A DNA stretch of 64,000 nt. It comes from Anaerolineae bacterium. GTDB lineage: Bacteria; Chloroflexota; Anaerolineae; Promineifilales; Promineifilaceae. The stretch is taken from contig JAMLHW010000014.1 of NCBI GenBank assembly GCA_023954475.1, positions 1 through 64,000 on the forward strand, in the 5' to 3' direction. Each line of letters starts with the position of its first letter. Within the stretch, counting starts at the first letter, position 1. The notes beneath the pieces were generated by a model. That model saw only the letters and a list, made by a program, of their open reading frames with translations. It had not been told where the DNA came from and did not search any database. Both the position numbers and the translations under genes were made by a program. Below are positions 43,178 through 52,411 of this stretch, piece by piece.

Positions 43178-44041
43178 TTATGCGGTTTCGGGGCTCGCGC
43201 TATCGGCCGAATCATCTTCATCCTCAGCACTCTCTTCACCGTCCGCATCTTCCGCTTCTTCGTCATCTTCCATCATAACAGCCGCGATTGCTTCAGTCCC
43301 TTCAGCGGTTGTCAAAGAAGCAGCCACTACGGCAGCATCTTCGGTTGCAGCCACCATCTCGCTATAAGTACCGTCTTCGGTTGCAATCGTACGTTCGGCG
43401 GCAATACCCTCTGCCGTTGCAATCGCAGCTTCAGAAACGACAGCATCGTCAGTTATCAACATGCTGTCATGCTCCACCATGTCATCACCAACTACAGTGT
43501 GCTCCATAGAAAGCGCATTATCAGTGGCGAGCATCGACATCTCAACATCGCGTCCAGCATCCAGTTGAGCCGCAATTTCAGCTTTGAGTGCTTGCGTCAT
43601 CACATCTGCGCCAGCCTCGGCCATCATCGCTTCAACTTCATCAACCCAGACATGCTCAATAACAGCAACAATAGCCGATGTGCCTGGCTTGAGGGCATCG
43701 CCAATTTCCTTAAGGCGTTTATCTGAAAATCCGGAATCGCGATATTTGGCAGCTATACCGCCAATCAATGCGCCCGCACCTACGGCGAGGCCAACCGGGC
43801 CAGCCAGCAAACCGACGGCTAAACCAAGCGCACCACCCAGCACAGCGCCTTTGCCGCCACCCATGTCGTGCACTTCTTTGATGTGTAGTTTGTTCTTCTC
43901 ATCGCGGCGAATAACGGCTGCGTTGTCAATAGCGATCAATCCCTCACGCTTGGCCTGTTTGAGTTGTTTCAAGGCCTCATCTGCCGCGTTTTCTTCAGTA
44001 AATGCAGCAACAATTAATTCTACTGGTGTATGGTCGCTCAT
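43178..44041 (-). CDS. DUF1269-type membrane-associated stress protein
   Basis: 287 aa from ATG 44041, preceded by GGAG; an upstream in-frame start adds 11 residues. Residues 5-150 match DUF1269 (ELIVAAFTEENAADEALKQL...GKGAVLGGALGLAVGLLAGPVGLAVGAGALIGG), with a Gly-rich hydrophobic hairpin. The C-terminal ~130 residues are low-complexity, Ala/Glu/Asp/Thr-rich, with loose ATxEG/ATEDG repeats and a very acidic end (EDDEEAEDADGEESAEDEDD). The DUF1269 family is common but not characterised. The acidic tail is an unusual addition. Confidence 0.8.
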   Translation of the reverse strand: MSDHTPVELIVAAFTEENAADEALKQLKQAKREGLIAIDNAAVIRRDEKNKLHIKEVHDMGGGKGAVLGGALGLAVGLLAGPVGLAVGAGALIGGIAAKYRDSGFSDKRLKEIGDALKPGTSAIVAVIEHVWVDEVEAMMAEAGADVMTQALKAEIAAQLDAGRDVEMSMLATDNALSMEHTVVGDDMVEHDSMLITDDAVVSEAAIATAEGIAAERTIATEDGTYSEMVAATEDAAVVAASLTTAEGTEAIAAVMMEDDEEAEDADGEESAEDEDDSADSASPETA

Positions 44042-44169
44042 GTTTTTTCTCCATTGAACTGTAACGTCTGACAAGTTTTGCGAAAGTAGCTTCGGCCGAA
44101 ATTAACCGACCTTCAACCAAAGACTATAACGGATTTCAGCGCAAATTCCATTATCATTTCGTATGAAGA

Positions 44170-44781
44170 TCAGTCGAGTAACATGCGCACATCATCGAGT
44201 TTGCGGCGTGTTTTTGACCGTGACTGCGCCGGGTTTCCCAGCGTAATCAACCCTTGTGGTTCCCAATCTATCGGCAAAGACAGAGCGCTGCGGACGACAT
44301 CCGGGCAAAATAACGGCGCGCACATCCAGCAGGCACCCAAACCGTGGGCATGGGCAGCCAGCAACAAATTTTGACCGGCCATCGCAACGCTTTGGACAGC
44401 CATAATCCACTCCTTGCGGCGGCGCTTTTTGTCCGGATAGCTGTCCATGTCGGTGATCGTCAGGCACAGTAGGATTAATGCCGGTGCGCCGGTGATGCGT
44501 GCATAAGAGCGGGCCATATCGCTTTCAATGATGGCTGACGCGACGTCATCGGCCGATAAATCAATTCGCAACTGATTCCCCATAGCCACAGCGAGTCGAT
44601 GTTTCGTTTCGGCCGAATCGATAACAACAAAACGCCACGGCTGGCGATTGTGCGCCGACGGTGCCCAGGTCGCAGCTGTGAGCAACCGGTCGATCAGTTC
44701 GCGTGACAATGGTTCGTCTGTGTAGCGACGAATCGAGCGGCGTGATTGGAGCAACTGGTCAAAGTCGGCGGGATTGAGCAT
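44170..44781 (-). CDS. Nitroreductase-family flavoprotein resembling the FbiB C-terminal domain
   Basis: 203 aa. RRSIRRYTDEPLSRELIDRLL and ATWAPSAHNRQPWRFVVI are the FMN-binding segments. QSVAMAGQNLLLAAHAHGLGACWMCAPLFCPDVV and LPIDWEPQGLITLGNPA closely follow the C-terminal FMN domain of FbiB, the enzyme that completes coenzyme F420. Here it stands alone, without the gamma-glutamyl ligase domain. It may be a dehydro-F420-0 reductase-type enzyme or a general nitroreductase. It lies 16 bases from a methyltransferase gene on the same strand. Confidence 0.85.
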   Translation of the reverse strand: MLNPADFDQLLQSRRSIRRYTDEPLSRELIDRLLTAATWAPSAHNRQPWRFVVIDSAETKHRLAVAMGNQLRIDLSADDVASAIIESDMARSYARITGAPALILLCLTITDMDSYPDKKRRRKEWIMAVQSVAMAGQNLLLAAHAHGLGACWMCAPLFCPDVVRSALSLPIDWEPQGLITLGNPAQSRSKTRRKLDDVRMLLD

Positions 44782-44796
44782 CGGATAAGGGAAAAG

Positions 44797-45597
44797 CTAT
44801 TTGCAGACGAAAACACCTGTTTGTTTATTGACGCGGAATGCGCCATGTTCGTCGATTTCAGATTGCACTAATTCAGTGAGAACGACGACGAGATCATTCC
44901 AGGTTACACCGGCGGGAAGCCGTGCAACGTGCCGTTCTCTGGTCGTAGACAGGTAATCAATAACCGGTTGCGCCTCAGGAAAAACAAACGCAGCGTCGAG
45001 GACATCACATGTGACGTTGGCGAATTGTTGTTCGAGCAGAGCGGCACCATTTTCCAGCGTGAAGGTCAGCACGCTGCTCGCTGTGCGCAATGGCTGTGCG
45101 CCGAGGCGCTGCGTTGCGGCTTGCAGAATCGTATCGAGTTCAGCCATTGAGTGGCGCGAGTTGGTTGCCGCCAATAATGTGCCGCCTTGCCGTAACACGC
45201 GCCGAAATTCGCGAACGGCTGCCGGGGCGTCCATGATGTGGTAGATCATGTGGTTGGCGAGGATGACATCGGCCGAATTCGATGCGTAGGGCAACTTCTC
45301 GGCATTCAAGTTCACACGCTCCAGTCCGTCAAACTCCAGGCCGGATAACATACCAAAGGAAAAGTCGTTGGCAACATAATGCCTTGCGTGTGGTCGGGTA
45401 GCAGCGACATAGTTGCCGGAGCCGCAACCCACATCGAGTACAACTTCATCACCGCGCCAGTTAATATGATCGAGTACCCATGCGACGAAATCCAGTTTCG
45501 GTTCGGTGTAGTGTTTGTGCGTGCGGATGCGGATCGCCAGATTGTCCTCTGCTGCGTACTGGCGTTTGACGTAGGCTAATTCGGCCGAATGCGACAT
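44797..45597 (-). CDS. Class I SAM-dependent methyltransferase
   Basis: 266 aa from ATG 45597, which has AAGGAG nine bases upstream; the longer frame adds 31 residues with no homology. VVLDVGCGSGNYVAATRP is motif I, followed by ADVILANHMIYHI and LRQGGTLLAATNS, the pattern of UbiE/small-molecule methyltransferases. The substrate is unknown. It precedes the FbiB-like flavin protein in the same direction with a 16-base gap, so they probably form an operon. Confidence 0.85.
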   Translation of the reverse strand: MSHSAELAYVKRQYAAEDNLAIRIRTHKHYTEPKLDFVAWVLDHINWRGDEVVLDVGCGSGNYVAATRPHARHYVANDFSFGMLSGLEFDGLERVNLNAEKLPYASNSADVILANHMIYHIMDAPAAVREFRRVLRQGGTLLAATNSRHSMAELDTILQAATQRLGAQPLRTASSVLTFTLENGAALLEQQFANVTCDVLDAAFVFPEAQPVIDYLSTTRERHVARLPAGVTWNDLVVVLTELVQSEIDEHGAFRVNKQTGVFVCK

Positions 45598-45723
45598 CGA
45601 ATAACTCCTTATTGTTGACCACGTCAGCATAACCGAACATCCGGCGAAACGCAAAACAAACGAACCACAATCTCCAATCTCCAACCCCAAGCCCTATTAA
45701 CCATTAACCATTCCCCCTATTCC

Positions 45724-45752
45724 TTGCCGCACCGATCCCGGCCCAGTACAAT
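45724..45752 (+). promoter_or_regulatory. Promoter for leaderless yqhQ-like mRNA
   Basis: TTGCCG (45724-45729), a 17-base spacer and TACAAT (45747-45752). The ATG at 45760 is only seven bases after the -10 box and has no Shine-Dalgarno sequence, so transcription probably begins at or just before the start codon. Confidence 0.6.
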
Positions 45753-45759
45753 CCCACCC

Positions 45760-46764
45760 ATGTCTGAATCGAAACTATTCAACTACGGCGGCCAGGCCGT
45801 CATCGAAGGCGTCATGATGCGCGGCTCCAAACTGCTCGCTGTCGCCGTGCGCAATCCTGAACACGATATTGTCGTCCATGTCGAACCGCTTGACGAGCGC
45901 ATCTACGGTGGTCGGCTGATTAAAACACCCTTTCTGCGCGGTCTGGTGCTGCTCTGGGATGCGCTGGGATTGGGTATCAAGAGCTTGATGTTCGCTGCCG
46001 ATGTGGCACTGGACGAGGGTGACGGCAACGGTGAGGGTGATGAACCGGGGCAGGCGTTCAGCACACCGGTGCAGATCGGCACCATTTTGCTTTCGCTGAC
46101 GCTGGCAATCGGGCTGTTTTTTGTGCTGCCCGCCATCGTGGGTGGTCTGGTAGAACAATGGCTGGACACGTCTTACGCGGCATTTATCAGCCATGTGGTC
46201 GAAGGCACTATTCGGTTGGCGCTGTTGATCGGTTATATCTGGGGCATCGGCCGATTGGAGGACGTCAAGCGACTCTACGGCTATCACGGCGCCGAACACA
46301 AGACCATCAACGCCTATGAAGCAGGTGCGGAATTGACCCCTGAAGTCGTGGCCAACTACCCTATTGAACATCCGCGCTGCGGCACCGCATTTCTACTCAC
46401 CGTCGTCGTCTTTTCGATCATCCTGTTTACGCTAATTCCGTCGACTTGGGTGATTCACGACAGCGCGGCCGGTGCCATCATCACGCGCATCATCACGCGC
46501 ATTTTGCTCATCCCTGTCGTGGCCGGCATCGCCTATGAATACATCCGCTGGACGGCGAAGCACCTTGACAGCCGTTTTGTCCAGACATTGATCAAGCCCA
46601 ATTTATGGCTGCAACATCTGACAACGCGCGATCCCGATGAATCGATGTTGGAAGTCGCCATCGCAGCGTTCAAACAGGTGCGCCTGGCGGAAAACCCCCA
46701 CGAACCGCTGGAAAGCAAGACATTTACCCTCTACCAACAAACGCCTGAACCGGCCATCGAATGA
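45760..46764 (+). CDS. DUF1385 (YqhQ-like) membrane protein
   Basis: 334 aa from ATG 45760. YGGQAVIEGVMMRG at the start and GRLEDVKRLYGYHGAEHKTINAYE with IEHPRCGTAFLL are the DUF1385 signatures. Four to five transmembrane helices are visible (about 105-140, 150-170, 210-230, 245-270). YqhQ homologues are widespread in Gram-positive and related bacteria; the function is not established, though in Bacillus it lies near lipid and protein-quality genes. A likely leaderless mRNA makes the chosen start plausible; the upstream in-frame ATG at 45724 lies inside the promoter. Confidence 0.86.
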   Translation: MSESKLFNYGGQAVIEGVMMRGSKLLAVAVRNPEHDIVVHVEPLDERIYGGRLIKTPFLRGLVLLWDALGLGIKSLMFAADVALDEGDGNGEGDEPGQAFSTPVQIGTILLSLTLAIGLFFVLPAIVGGLVEQWLDTSYAAFISHVVEGTIRLALLIGYIWGIGRLEDVKRLYGYHGAEHKTINAYEAGAELTPEVVANYPIEHPRCGTAFLLTVVVFSIILFTLIPSTWVIHDSAAGAIITRIITRILLIPVVAGIAYEYIRWTAKHLDSRFVQTLIKPNLWLQHLTTRDPDESMLEVAIAAFKQVRLAENPHEPLESKTFTLYQQTPEPAIE

Positions 46765-46844
46765 CGCCTTGGTACGTCTACATCAACCGCATCGGCAGGA
46801 TTGTGGTTAGTCTTGCGCTTTCTGCTCACTGCCATGCTGGTACT

Positions 46845-48083
46845 CTAGCCAAATGCAAACAGGCATTTGAGATAGGCGCCTTCGGGAAATGTGACAGGAT
46901 GATCGAGGGCATGACCGGTTCGGCCGATTTCTTGCAGCGGACGCTCCTCTAATCGAGCCGCTTCGTGAATCGTGTCAAAAAACAATTCGGCCGAAATCCG
47001 ACTCGAACACGACGCCTGCACCAACACCCCACCGGGCCGCAACACGCCCAGACCCAACTTTGTCAACCGTGCATAGGCGTGCAAGGCATTTTCAATATCT
47101 GCCTGCCGTTGCGCAAACGACGGCGGATCGAGAATAACCAGATCAAATTGCTGTTGAGCATGTGCCATGCTGGACAGCGTGGCAAAGGCGTCCCCGACAA
47201 CTACGTCGTGCTGTACCTGCGCCACGTTGTGGTCGCGACGATTAAGCGCCATGTTGCGTCGGGCGGCATCGAGCGCCGGCCGGCTGGCATCAATACTCAA
47301 CACCGACTTTGCGCCGCCGGCAGCCGCGTAAACAGAGAAACCGCCTGACGCTGCAAACACGTCGACTACCTGCTTGTCGTTCGCCAATTCGCGCACTCGG
47401 GCACGATTGTCGCGTTGATCGAGAAAGAATCCCGTTTTCTGGCCTTCAATTACATCGGCTTCAAAGAGTAGATTATTCTCACTAAACCGGATTGGCCCAG
47501 ATGGCAAGTCGCCAACTAATACCATGCCGTCACGCAAGGCGTCGGTCTGGTTTTGTACACGCCGACTGAGACGCAAAATGATGGTTTCGGCCGAAACCGC
47601 ATCTTGTAACGCTGTCACGAAACCCTGCAAATAGGGCATCCACGCCAACGTATACAATTTCACCACCAAAACGCGTTCGTACCTATCGACAATCAGACCG
47701 GGAAACCTGTCATTTTCGCCGTTGACTAGGCGATAACCGGTTGTGCTGGTGGCTGTTAACGGCGCACGCACAGCAATGGCATCGCCAAGGCGGGCACGAA
47801 ACCACGAAGCGTCAATGATGGCCGGCGAGCCGTGATGTAACAGTTTGACACGAATCGGTGAATCAGGATCGTACAGACCGATAGCCAGAAAGCGTCGCTT
47901 GCGATCAAACACAACGGCCAGCGTGCCCGGTTGTCCTGCTCGGCTTACAGAAGTGATGCCGCTTTCATACAACCACGGATGACCGGCGCGAATCGCTTTT
48001 TCGGCCGATGAGGTCACCCGCACGGCAATTCGCGATGTAGACGAGTCAGGCTGGTCAGAATAGTTGAATGCGTTCTGTTTCAT
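46845..48083 (-). CDS. rlmI: 23S rRNA (cytosine-C5) methyltransferase, RlmI-like
   Basis: 412 aa from ATG 48083; the ORF extends 15 codons further but those residues are not conserved. An N-terminal PUA domain (about 15-90: AIRAGHPWLYESGI) is followed by an RNA-binding middle region (RLVNGENDRFPGLIVDRY) and a Rossmann methyltransferase domain (QKTGFFLDQRDNR, VVDVFAASGGFSVYAAAGGA, VILDPPSFA, LVQASCSS). This is the RlmI/COG1092 layout, which makes m5C in 23S rRNA. Contains several TCGGCCGA copies. Convergent with the yqhQ-like gene. Confidence 0.88.
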   Translation of the reverse strand: MKQNAFNYSDQPDSSTSRIAVRVTSSAEKAIRAGHPWLYESGITSVSRAGQPGTLAVVFDRKRRFLAIGLYDPDSPIRVKLLHHGSPAIIDASWFRARLGDAIAVRAPLTATSTTGYRLVNGENDRFPGLIVDRYERVLVVKLYTLAWMPYLQGFVTALQDAVSAETIILRLSRRVQNQTDALRDGMVLVGDLPSGPIRFSENNLLFEADVIEGQKTGFFLDQRDNRARVRELANDKQVVDVFAASGGFSVYAAAGGAKSVLSIDASRPALDAARRNMALNRRDHNVAQVQHDVVVGDAFATLSSMAHAQQQFDLVILDPPSFAQRQADIENALHAYARLTKLGLGVLRPGGVLVQASCSSRISAELFFDTIHEAARLEERPLQEIGRTGHALDHPVTFPEGAYLKCLFAFG

Positions 48084-48172
48084 GATACACTCGCTTATGT
48101 CTCCATCATACCTGACAGCTACTGACAAACAAAGGCAAACCGCTCATAACCGTTTCCAAAAGGATTGAAGCC

Positions 48173-50404
48173 ATGCAGCCTACAACAGCCACTCGTTCAA
48201 CAATGCATAAGCGGCGTGAACTGATACCTGCGCTGTCTGCCGGGTTCCTCATTGGCGTCATCATAGTCATTGTCCAGGTATCCTATGCAGCTATGATATT
48301 TTCCGGCAGCCTGGATACGTTTGTAGCACAGGGAATCGGCATTCTCTTGTTTGGCACGTTGGTGTTGGCTGTCGTCGTTGCGCTTGCAAGCTCGTTTCGC
48401 GGTGCAATCGCCAACCCGCAGGACACGTCAGCCGCTATTCTGGCAGTGGTAGGTGCTGCAATCGTGGCTGCTATGCCGGACGCAACGCCGGAGACACAAT
48501 TTGCCACCGTTGTCGCTGCCATGATGCTGTCAGCGCTATTGGCGGGACTCTTTTTCTGGCTGCTCGGGCAATTCAATCTCGGCCGATTGGTGCGTTTCGT
48601 ACCCTACCCTGTCGTCGGCGGATTTTTGGCCGGCGTCGGCTGGCTGATCGTAATGGGAGCGATCGGCGTCATGACCGAGTCTGCGTTTGGGCTGTCGCTA
48701 TTAGCTCCATCGGCCCTGACTCACTGGTTGCCCGGCTTGCTATTGGCGGTGGTGCTGCTGATTATTCAGCGCCGCTCCAGACGCTCATGGCTGCTGCCTG
48801 TACTGCTGCTGGTTGCCATTGGCGTTTTTTATCTGTTTTATTTTTTGATCAACGGCACGATCACATCCGCAGCGGCGGGAGGATGGCTGCTTGGCCCTTT
48901 TCCGCAAGGGAGCCTTTGGCAACCTGCCACATCGCAGGCTGTGACTCAGGCAGACTGGAGTATCGTGCTGCGCAATGCCGTAAACTTGAGCACAATCGCT
49001 CTTGTCGGTGCTATCTCACTCTTACTCAACGCCAGCAGTCTGGAGATCGCCACCCATACTGATATCGATCTGAATCGCGAATTGAAGGCGGCCGGTACAG
49101 CCAATTTGATTGCCGCAATCGGTGGCAGCTCTCCAGGCTACCATTCACTGAGCATGTCGACACTCTCCTACCGTATGGGCGGGACTTCTCGTCTCACAGG
49201 ATTATTCGCGGCAAGTATCGTTGCCTTTATTATGTTTTTTGGTGCGGATCTCCTTTCGATTTTCCCACGGATGGTTGCAGGTGGGTTTCTACTTTATCTT
49301 GGCCTCAGTTTTTTGACAGAATGGCTGTACGATGCGTGGTTCAAACTGCCGATTGGGGATTATTTGCTGATCTGGCTGATTTTGATTGCCATTGCATCTA
49401 TCGGCTTACTGGAGGGCGTCACCGTCGGTATTTTTATTGCCGTTGTGCTGTTTGTCATCACATACACGCGCAGCAACGTCATCCGGCATACTGTTACCGG
49501 TGAAAATTACCAGAGTCACGTCATGCGCACGCGCGAATATGAGCAATTGCTTTTGCACGAGGGCAGCAGTTATGTCATTCTGGAGTTGCAGGGGTTCATC
49601 TTTTTTGGCACGGCGCACCGGTTAGTGGACCAGATCAAGTTGCGTCTCGAACAAGCAGAGCTGCCCCGCCTACGTTTTCTTTTGCTCGATTTTCGACTGG
49701 TGACCGGTATCGATTCGTCGGCCATGCTGAGTTTTGCCAAGCTGCGACAATTGTTGGGTGAAACCAACATGGAACTGGTGTTGACGCACATGACGCCTAC
49801 AGTGCAGAACCAATTGGAATATGGTGTGTTTTCGGCCGAAAATGGTGCTCCGATCCATTTCTTTCCCGATCTCGATTTGGGCGTTGCCTGGATCGAGGAG
49901 CAACTCATCGCCACCCTGACGCCTACAGGCGAGTCGGCTGCGCCGCAAACGCTCGTTCAGTATCTCGAAGAAACGCTGCCACCCATATCGGCCGAAGATC
50001 ACGCACTACCTCCTCAAGCACGAATACGGCACTACATGCGGCGCATCGATGTTGCTGCAGGCGAAGTAGTGCTGGAAGAGGGGGCTCCCGTTCCGGAAAT
50101 GTATTTCGTCGAGGACGGCAAAGTCGTTATTCAAGCAACCGGAGAAGATGGTACAACACGCGAATTGCGTATTCAGGAAGTCGGTACCGTGTTTGGCGAA
50201 ATTGGTGTGTACACCGGGCAAACAGCTACAGCAACAGTCGTCGCACGTGGTAAAGCTGTTCTTTATGCGCTGTCGCTCAACGATCTCACCCGTATGGAAA
50301 GACAAGACCCTGAACTGGCACTCGCCGTACACCGACTGATAGCCAGAATTCTGGGTCGGAAGCTGACCCAGGCAAACCGGACATTGACTGCCTTGCAGAA
50401 GTGA
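48173..50404 (+). CDS. SulP-family anion transporter with STAS and cyclic-nucleotide-binding domains
   Basis: 743 aa. The transmembrane core (about 18-440) resembles SulP/SLC26 transporters. A STAS domain (about 455-575; VILELQGFIFFGTAHRLVDQI, RFLLLDFRLVTGIDSSAMLSF) is followed by a CRP-like cNMP-binding domain (about 610-735; VVLEEGAPVPEMYFVEDGKVVIQ, VGTVFGEIGVYTGQTATATVVA). It probably moves sulfate, bicarbonate or another anion, gated by nucleotide binding. AAAGGA precedes the ATG. A 12-bp inverted repeat spans its stop codon. Confidence 0.88.
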   Translation: MQPTTATRSTMHKRRELIPALSAGFLIGVIIVIVQVSYAAMIFSGSLDTFVAQGIGILLFGTLVLAVVVALASSFRGAIANPQDTSAAILAVVGAAIVAAMPDATPETQFATVVAAMMLSALLAGLFFWLLGQFNLGRLVRFVPYPVVGGFLAGVGWLIVMGAIGVMTESAFGLSLLAPSALTHWLPGLLLAVVLLIIQRRSRRSWLLPVLLLVAIGVFYLFYFLINGTITSAAAGGWLLGPFPQGSLWQPATSQAVTQADWSIVLRNAVNLSTIALVGAISLLLNASSLEIATHTDIDLNRELKAAGTANLIAAIGGSSPGYHSLSMSTLSYRMGGTSRLTGLFAASIVAFIMFFGADLLSIFPRMVAGGFLLYLGLSFLTEWLYDAWFKLPIGDYLLIWLILIAIASIGLLEGVTVGIFIAVVLFVITYTRSNVIRHTVTGENYQSHVMRTREYEQLLLHEGSSYVILELQGFIFFGTAHRLVDQIKLRLEQAELPRLRFLLLDFRLVTGIDSSAMLSFAKLRQLLGETNMELVLTHMTPTVQNQLEYGVFSAENGAPIHFFPDLDLGVAWIEEQLIATLTPTGESAAPQTLVQYLEETLPPISAEDHALPPQARIRHYMRRIDVAAGEVVLEEGAPVPEMYFVEDGKVVIQATGEDGTTRELRIQEVGTVFGEIGVYTGQTATATVVARGKAVLYALSLNDLTRMERQDPELALAVHRLIARILGRKLTQANRTLTALQK

Positions 50405-50416
50405 CAAGGCAGTCAA
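50384..50416. repeat. 12-bp perfect inverted repeat across the sulP-like stop codon
   Basis: TTGACTGCCTTG (50384-50395) and CAAGGCAGTCAA (50405-50416) flank nine bases that include the stop codon (50402-50404). No T-run follows in either direction. It may stabilise mRNA ends between the convergent transporter and MscS genes. Confidence 0.7.
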
Positions 50417-50438
50417 CTATTGGCTCGGAAGTCCCAGG

Positions 50439-52208
50439 TTATTTCAAGCTAATGCCACACTCCTGACAGCGATACCGGATATCTTTGCGCAGCTCTGATT
50501 CGACACGCGATTGTCGGCCGAAATATTCGAGCAAGATGTCGTCGATCTGTACCTCAAGATGGAGCTTCATCGAATCCTGATCATAGCTGACCAAACTGAC
50601 TGCGGGATATTTCCACTCCGGCGTCGTTTCTTTGAAATGCGTATGAATCCAATCCTCGAATTGTCGCACGCGATCATCCAGGCGCTGCTCATTGCCGGCC
50701 TCGGTATCTTCGTAAAGTTCATTCAGCTTCTCGCGTAAATCACAGACACGATAATCCCAGGAACGAATCAGATTTTCCAGTTCACGACGATTTTCGACAT
50801 CATTGAAGCCACGATCAAACCCGTCAACGCCATGCCGCAATACAAGACGTGAAATAGCGCGTTTGACTTCGATTTGTGTCACATCGCCTTCGGGCAATGT
50901 GCCCACAATAGGTAGCTCGTCACCCAGCCGCTCACTGACCCATGCCATATAATCGTCAGCCCTTTGGTACAGCACTTCCAGCATACCGGCTGTATAGGTA
51001 TCTTCTATCGGCTGTGCCATCCGGTAGCGAATCGCCATCAGCCATCGTGTCAGTTGCCTTGCCATCGCATCGATTTGCAAGCCGATTTCGTCCAATTCAC
51101 GATTGATCACGGTGCGTTCCTCTGTGTCCAAACCGTCTTCTTCCATGACATCGACGCGATCTGCCAGTTGTTCAATATGGAAACTCAATGCGTTTATGCG
51201 TTCGTTGAGGATATGCTCCTCCTCAAGGCGCGTGATTTCTTCCGTGTAAACGATGACGCGCGCCCAATCTTCCCGGCTCAGTGCACTGACCAACCGATCG
51301 CCAATCAAATTGATTTTAGTGGGGATGGGAGCGAGGATGTTGGGGTGTGAAACGGCAACCTCACGTACTACAGATGACACATAACGTGGATCAGCATCGG
51401 CACTGACGACGATGTCGATTGTTGTGCGCAAATCAATAGTCGGGCGTGTCAAATTGACCAGTTTCTCGTTTGTCAAATGGGAATTGGGCATAAAAATGAT
51501 GGTATGGGTATGTGTGTCGTACAACTCGGTCACGCGCATTCCGATGCGCTCAACGCGAAAAATGTCGCCATCCAGTTCGATAAAGTCGCCGTATTTGAAT
51601 GGTGTGTCGACCAGCATCGCCAGTGACGCAAACATATTGGAGAGGATGTCTTGTAAAGCGAAGGCGAGGATAAAGGCGGCACCGCCGAGTGCAATCCAGA
51701 CGCCGGTCAGATCAATGCCGAGTTGTTGCAGCGTGAAAAATGTTCCCAGCACAAGGATGATGATTCGGCCGAATTGATCCACGATCGGCAGCAAAATATC
51801 GTCAAAATTGTCAACCGACCGCTGCGCATGTTGCTTGCCATAATAGATCACCACTTCACCAAATAAACGCCACACCGCCCAAACGATCGCCAATGAAATC
51901 ACAAAATTGCGGATGCGTTGCGTCCAGTCCAGAATCTGTACCGGCAACGGCAACACGCCTACCGCTGCGGCAAAGCCAAAAACCATCAGGATAACCAGCA
52001 GCGGTGTCCGCACAATATCGAGAATCGTGTCATCAATATCACCTTTAATCCGGCGCACTAACCATTTGGCCAGGTGAAAGAGAATGAAATAAACGACATA
52101 GCTGACGATCAGCCAAAACGCCAGGTTGATTACGAACTGGAAAAAGGTTGCAGTCAAAAACTGGAGGGCTTCGGGTAAGGTGAACTGATAGCCGGCAATT
52201 TCAATCAT
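50439..52208 (-). CDS. MscS-family mechanosensitive channel with C-terminal extension
   Basis: 589 aa. About four N-terminal transmembrane helices (15-200) are followed by the MscS pore helix and beta domain (DLTGVWIALGGAAFILAFALQDILSNMFASLAMLVDTPFKYGDFIEL, VERIGMRVTELYDTHTHTIIFMPNSHLTNEKLVNLTRP). About 300 further residues hold a coiled-coil-like region (about 310-390) and a charged C-terminal domain with two final cysteines (YRCQECG). It should open under membrane tension during osmotic down-shock. AGGAGA precedes the ATG. Confidence 0.88.
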   Translation of the reverse strand: MIEIAGYQFTLPEALQFLTATFFQFVINLAFWLIVSYVVYFILFHLAKWLVRRIKGDIDDTILDIVRTPLLVILMVFGFAAAVGVLPLPVQILDWTQRIRNFVISLAIVWAVWRLFGEVVIYYGKQHAQRSVDNFDDILLPIVDQFGRIIILVLGTFFTLQQLGIDLTGVWIALGGAAFILAFALQDILSNMFASLAMLVDTPFKYGDFIELDGDIFRVERIGMRVTELYDTHTHTIIFMPNSHLTNEKLVNLTRPTIDLRTTIDIVVSADADPRYVSSVVREVAVSHPNILAPIPTKINLIGDRLVSALSREDWARVIVYTEEITRLEEEHILNERINALSFHIEQLADRVDVMEEDGLDTEERTVINRELDEIGLQIDAMARQLTRWLMAIRYRMAQPIEDTYTAGMLEVLYQRADDYMAWVSERLGDELPIVGTLPEGDVTQIEVKRAISRLVLRHGVDGFDRGFNDVENRRELENLIRSWDYRVCDLREKLNELYEDTEAGNEQRLDDRVRQFEDWIHTHFKETTPEWKYPAVSLVSYDQDSMKLHLEVQIDDILLEYFGRQSRVESELRKDIRYRCQECGISLK

Positions 52209-52411
52209 TGGGATTCTCCTGACAGCGCAGCCGCCAGACGTACTCGACCCGCACAGCGCTGCGACTTGTGCTCAGACTTGATTTGGCGACGACACTAACA
52301 GTCGCGTTGCATTGTCAACTTAATGACGATTGAAGCGGCCGACTCTTTGCAATTCGGCCGAATGTTGCTCCGCAAAAGCATGCGGTGAAAATACACAACT
52401 CAGTAACCAGT

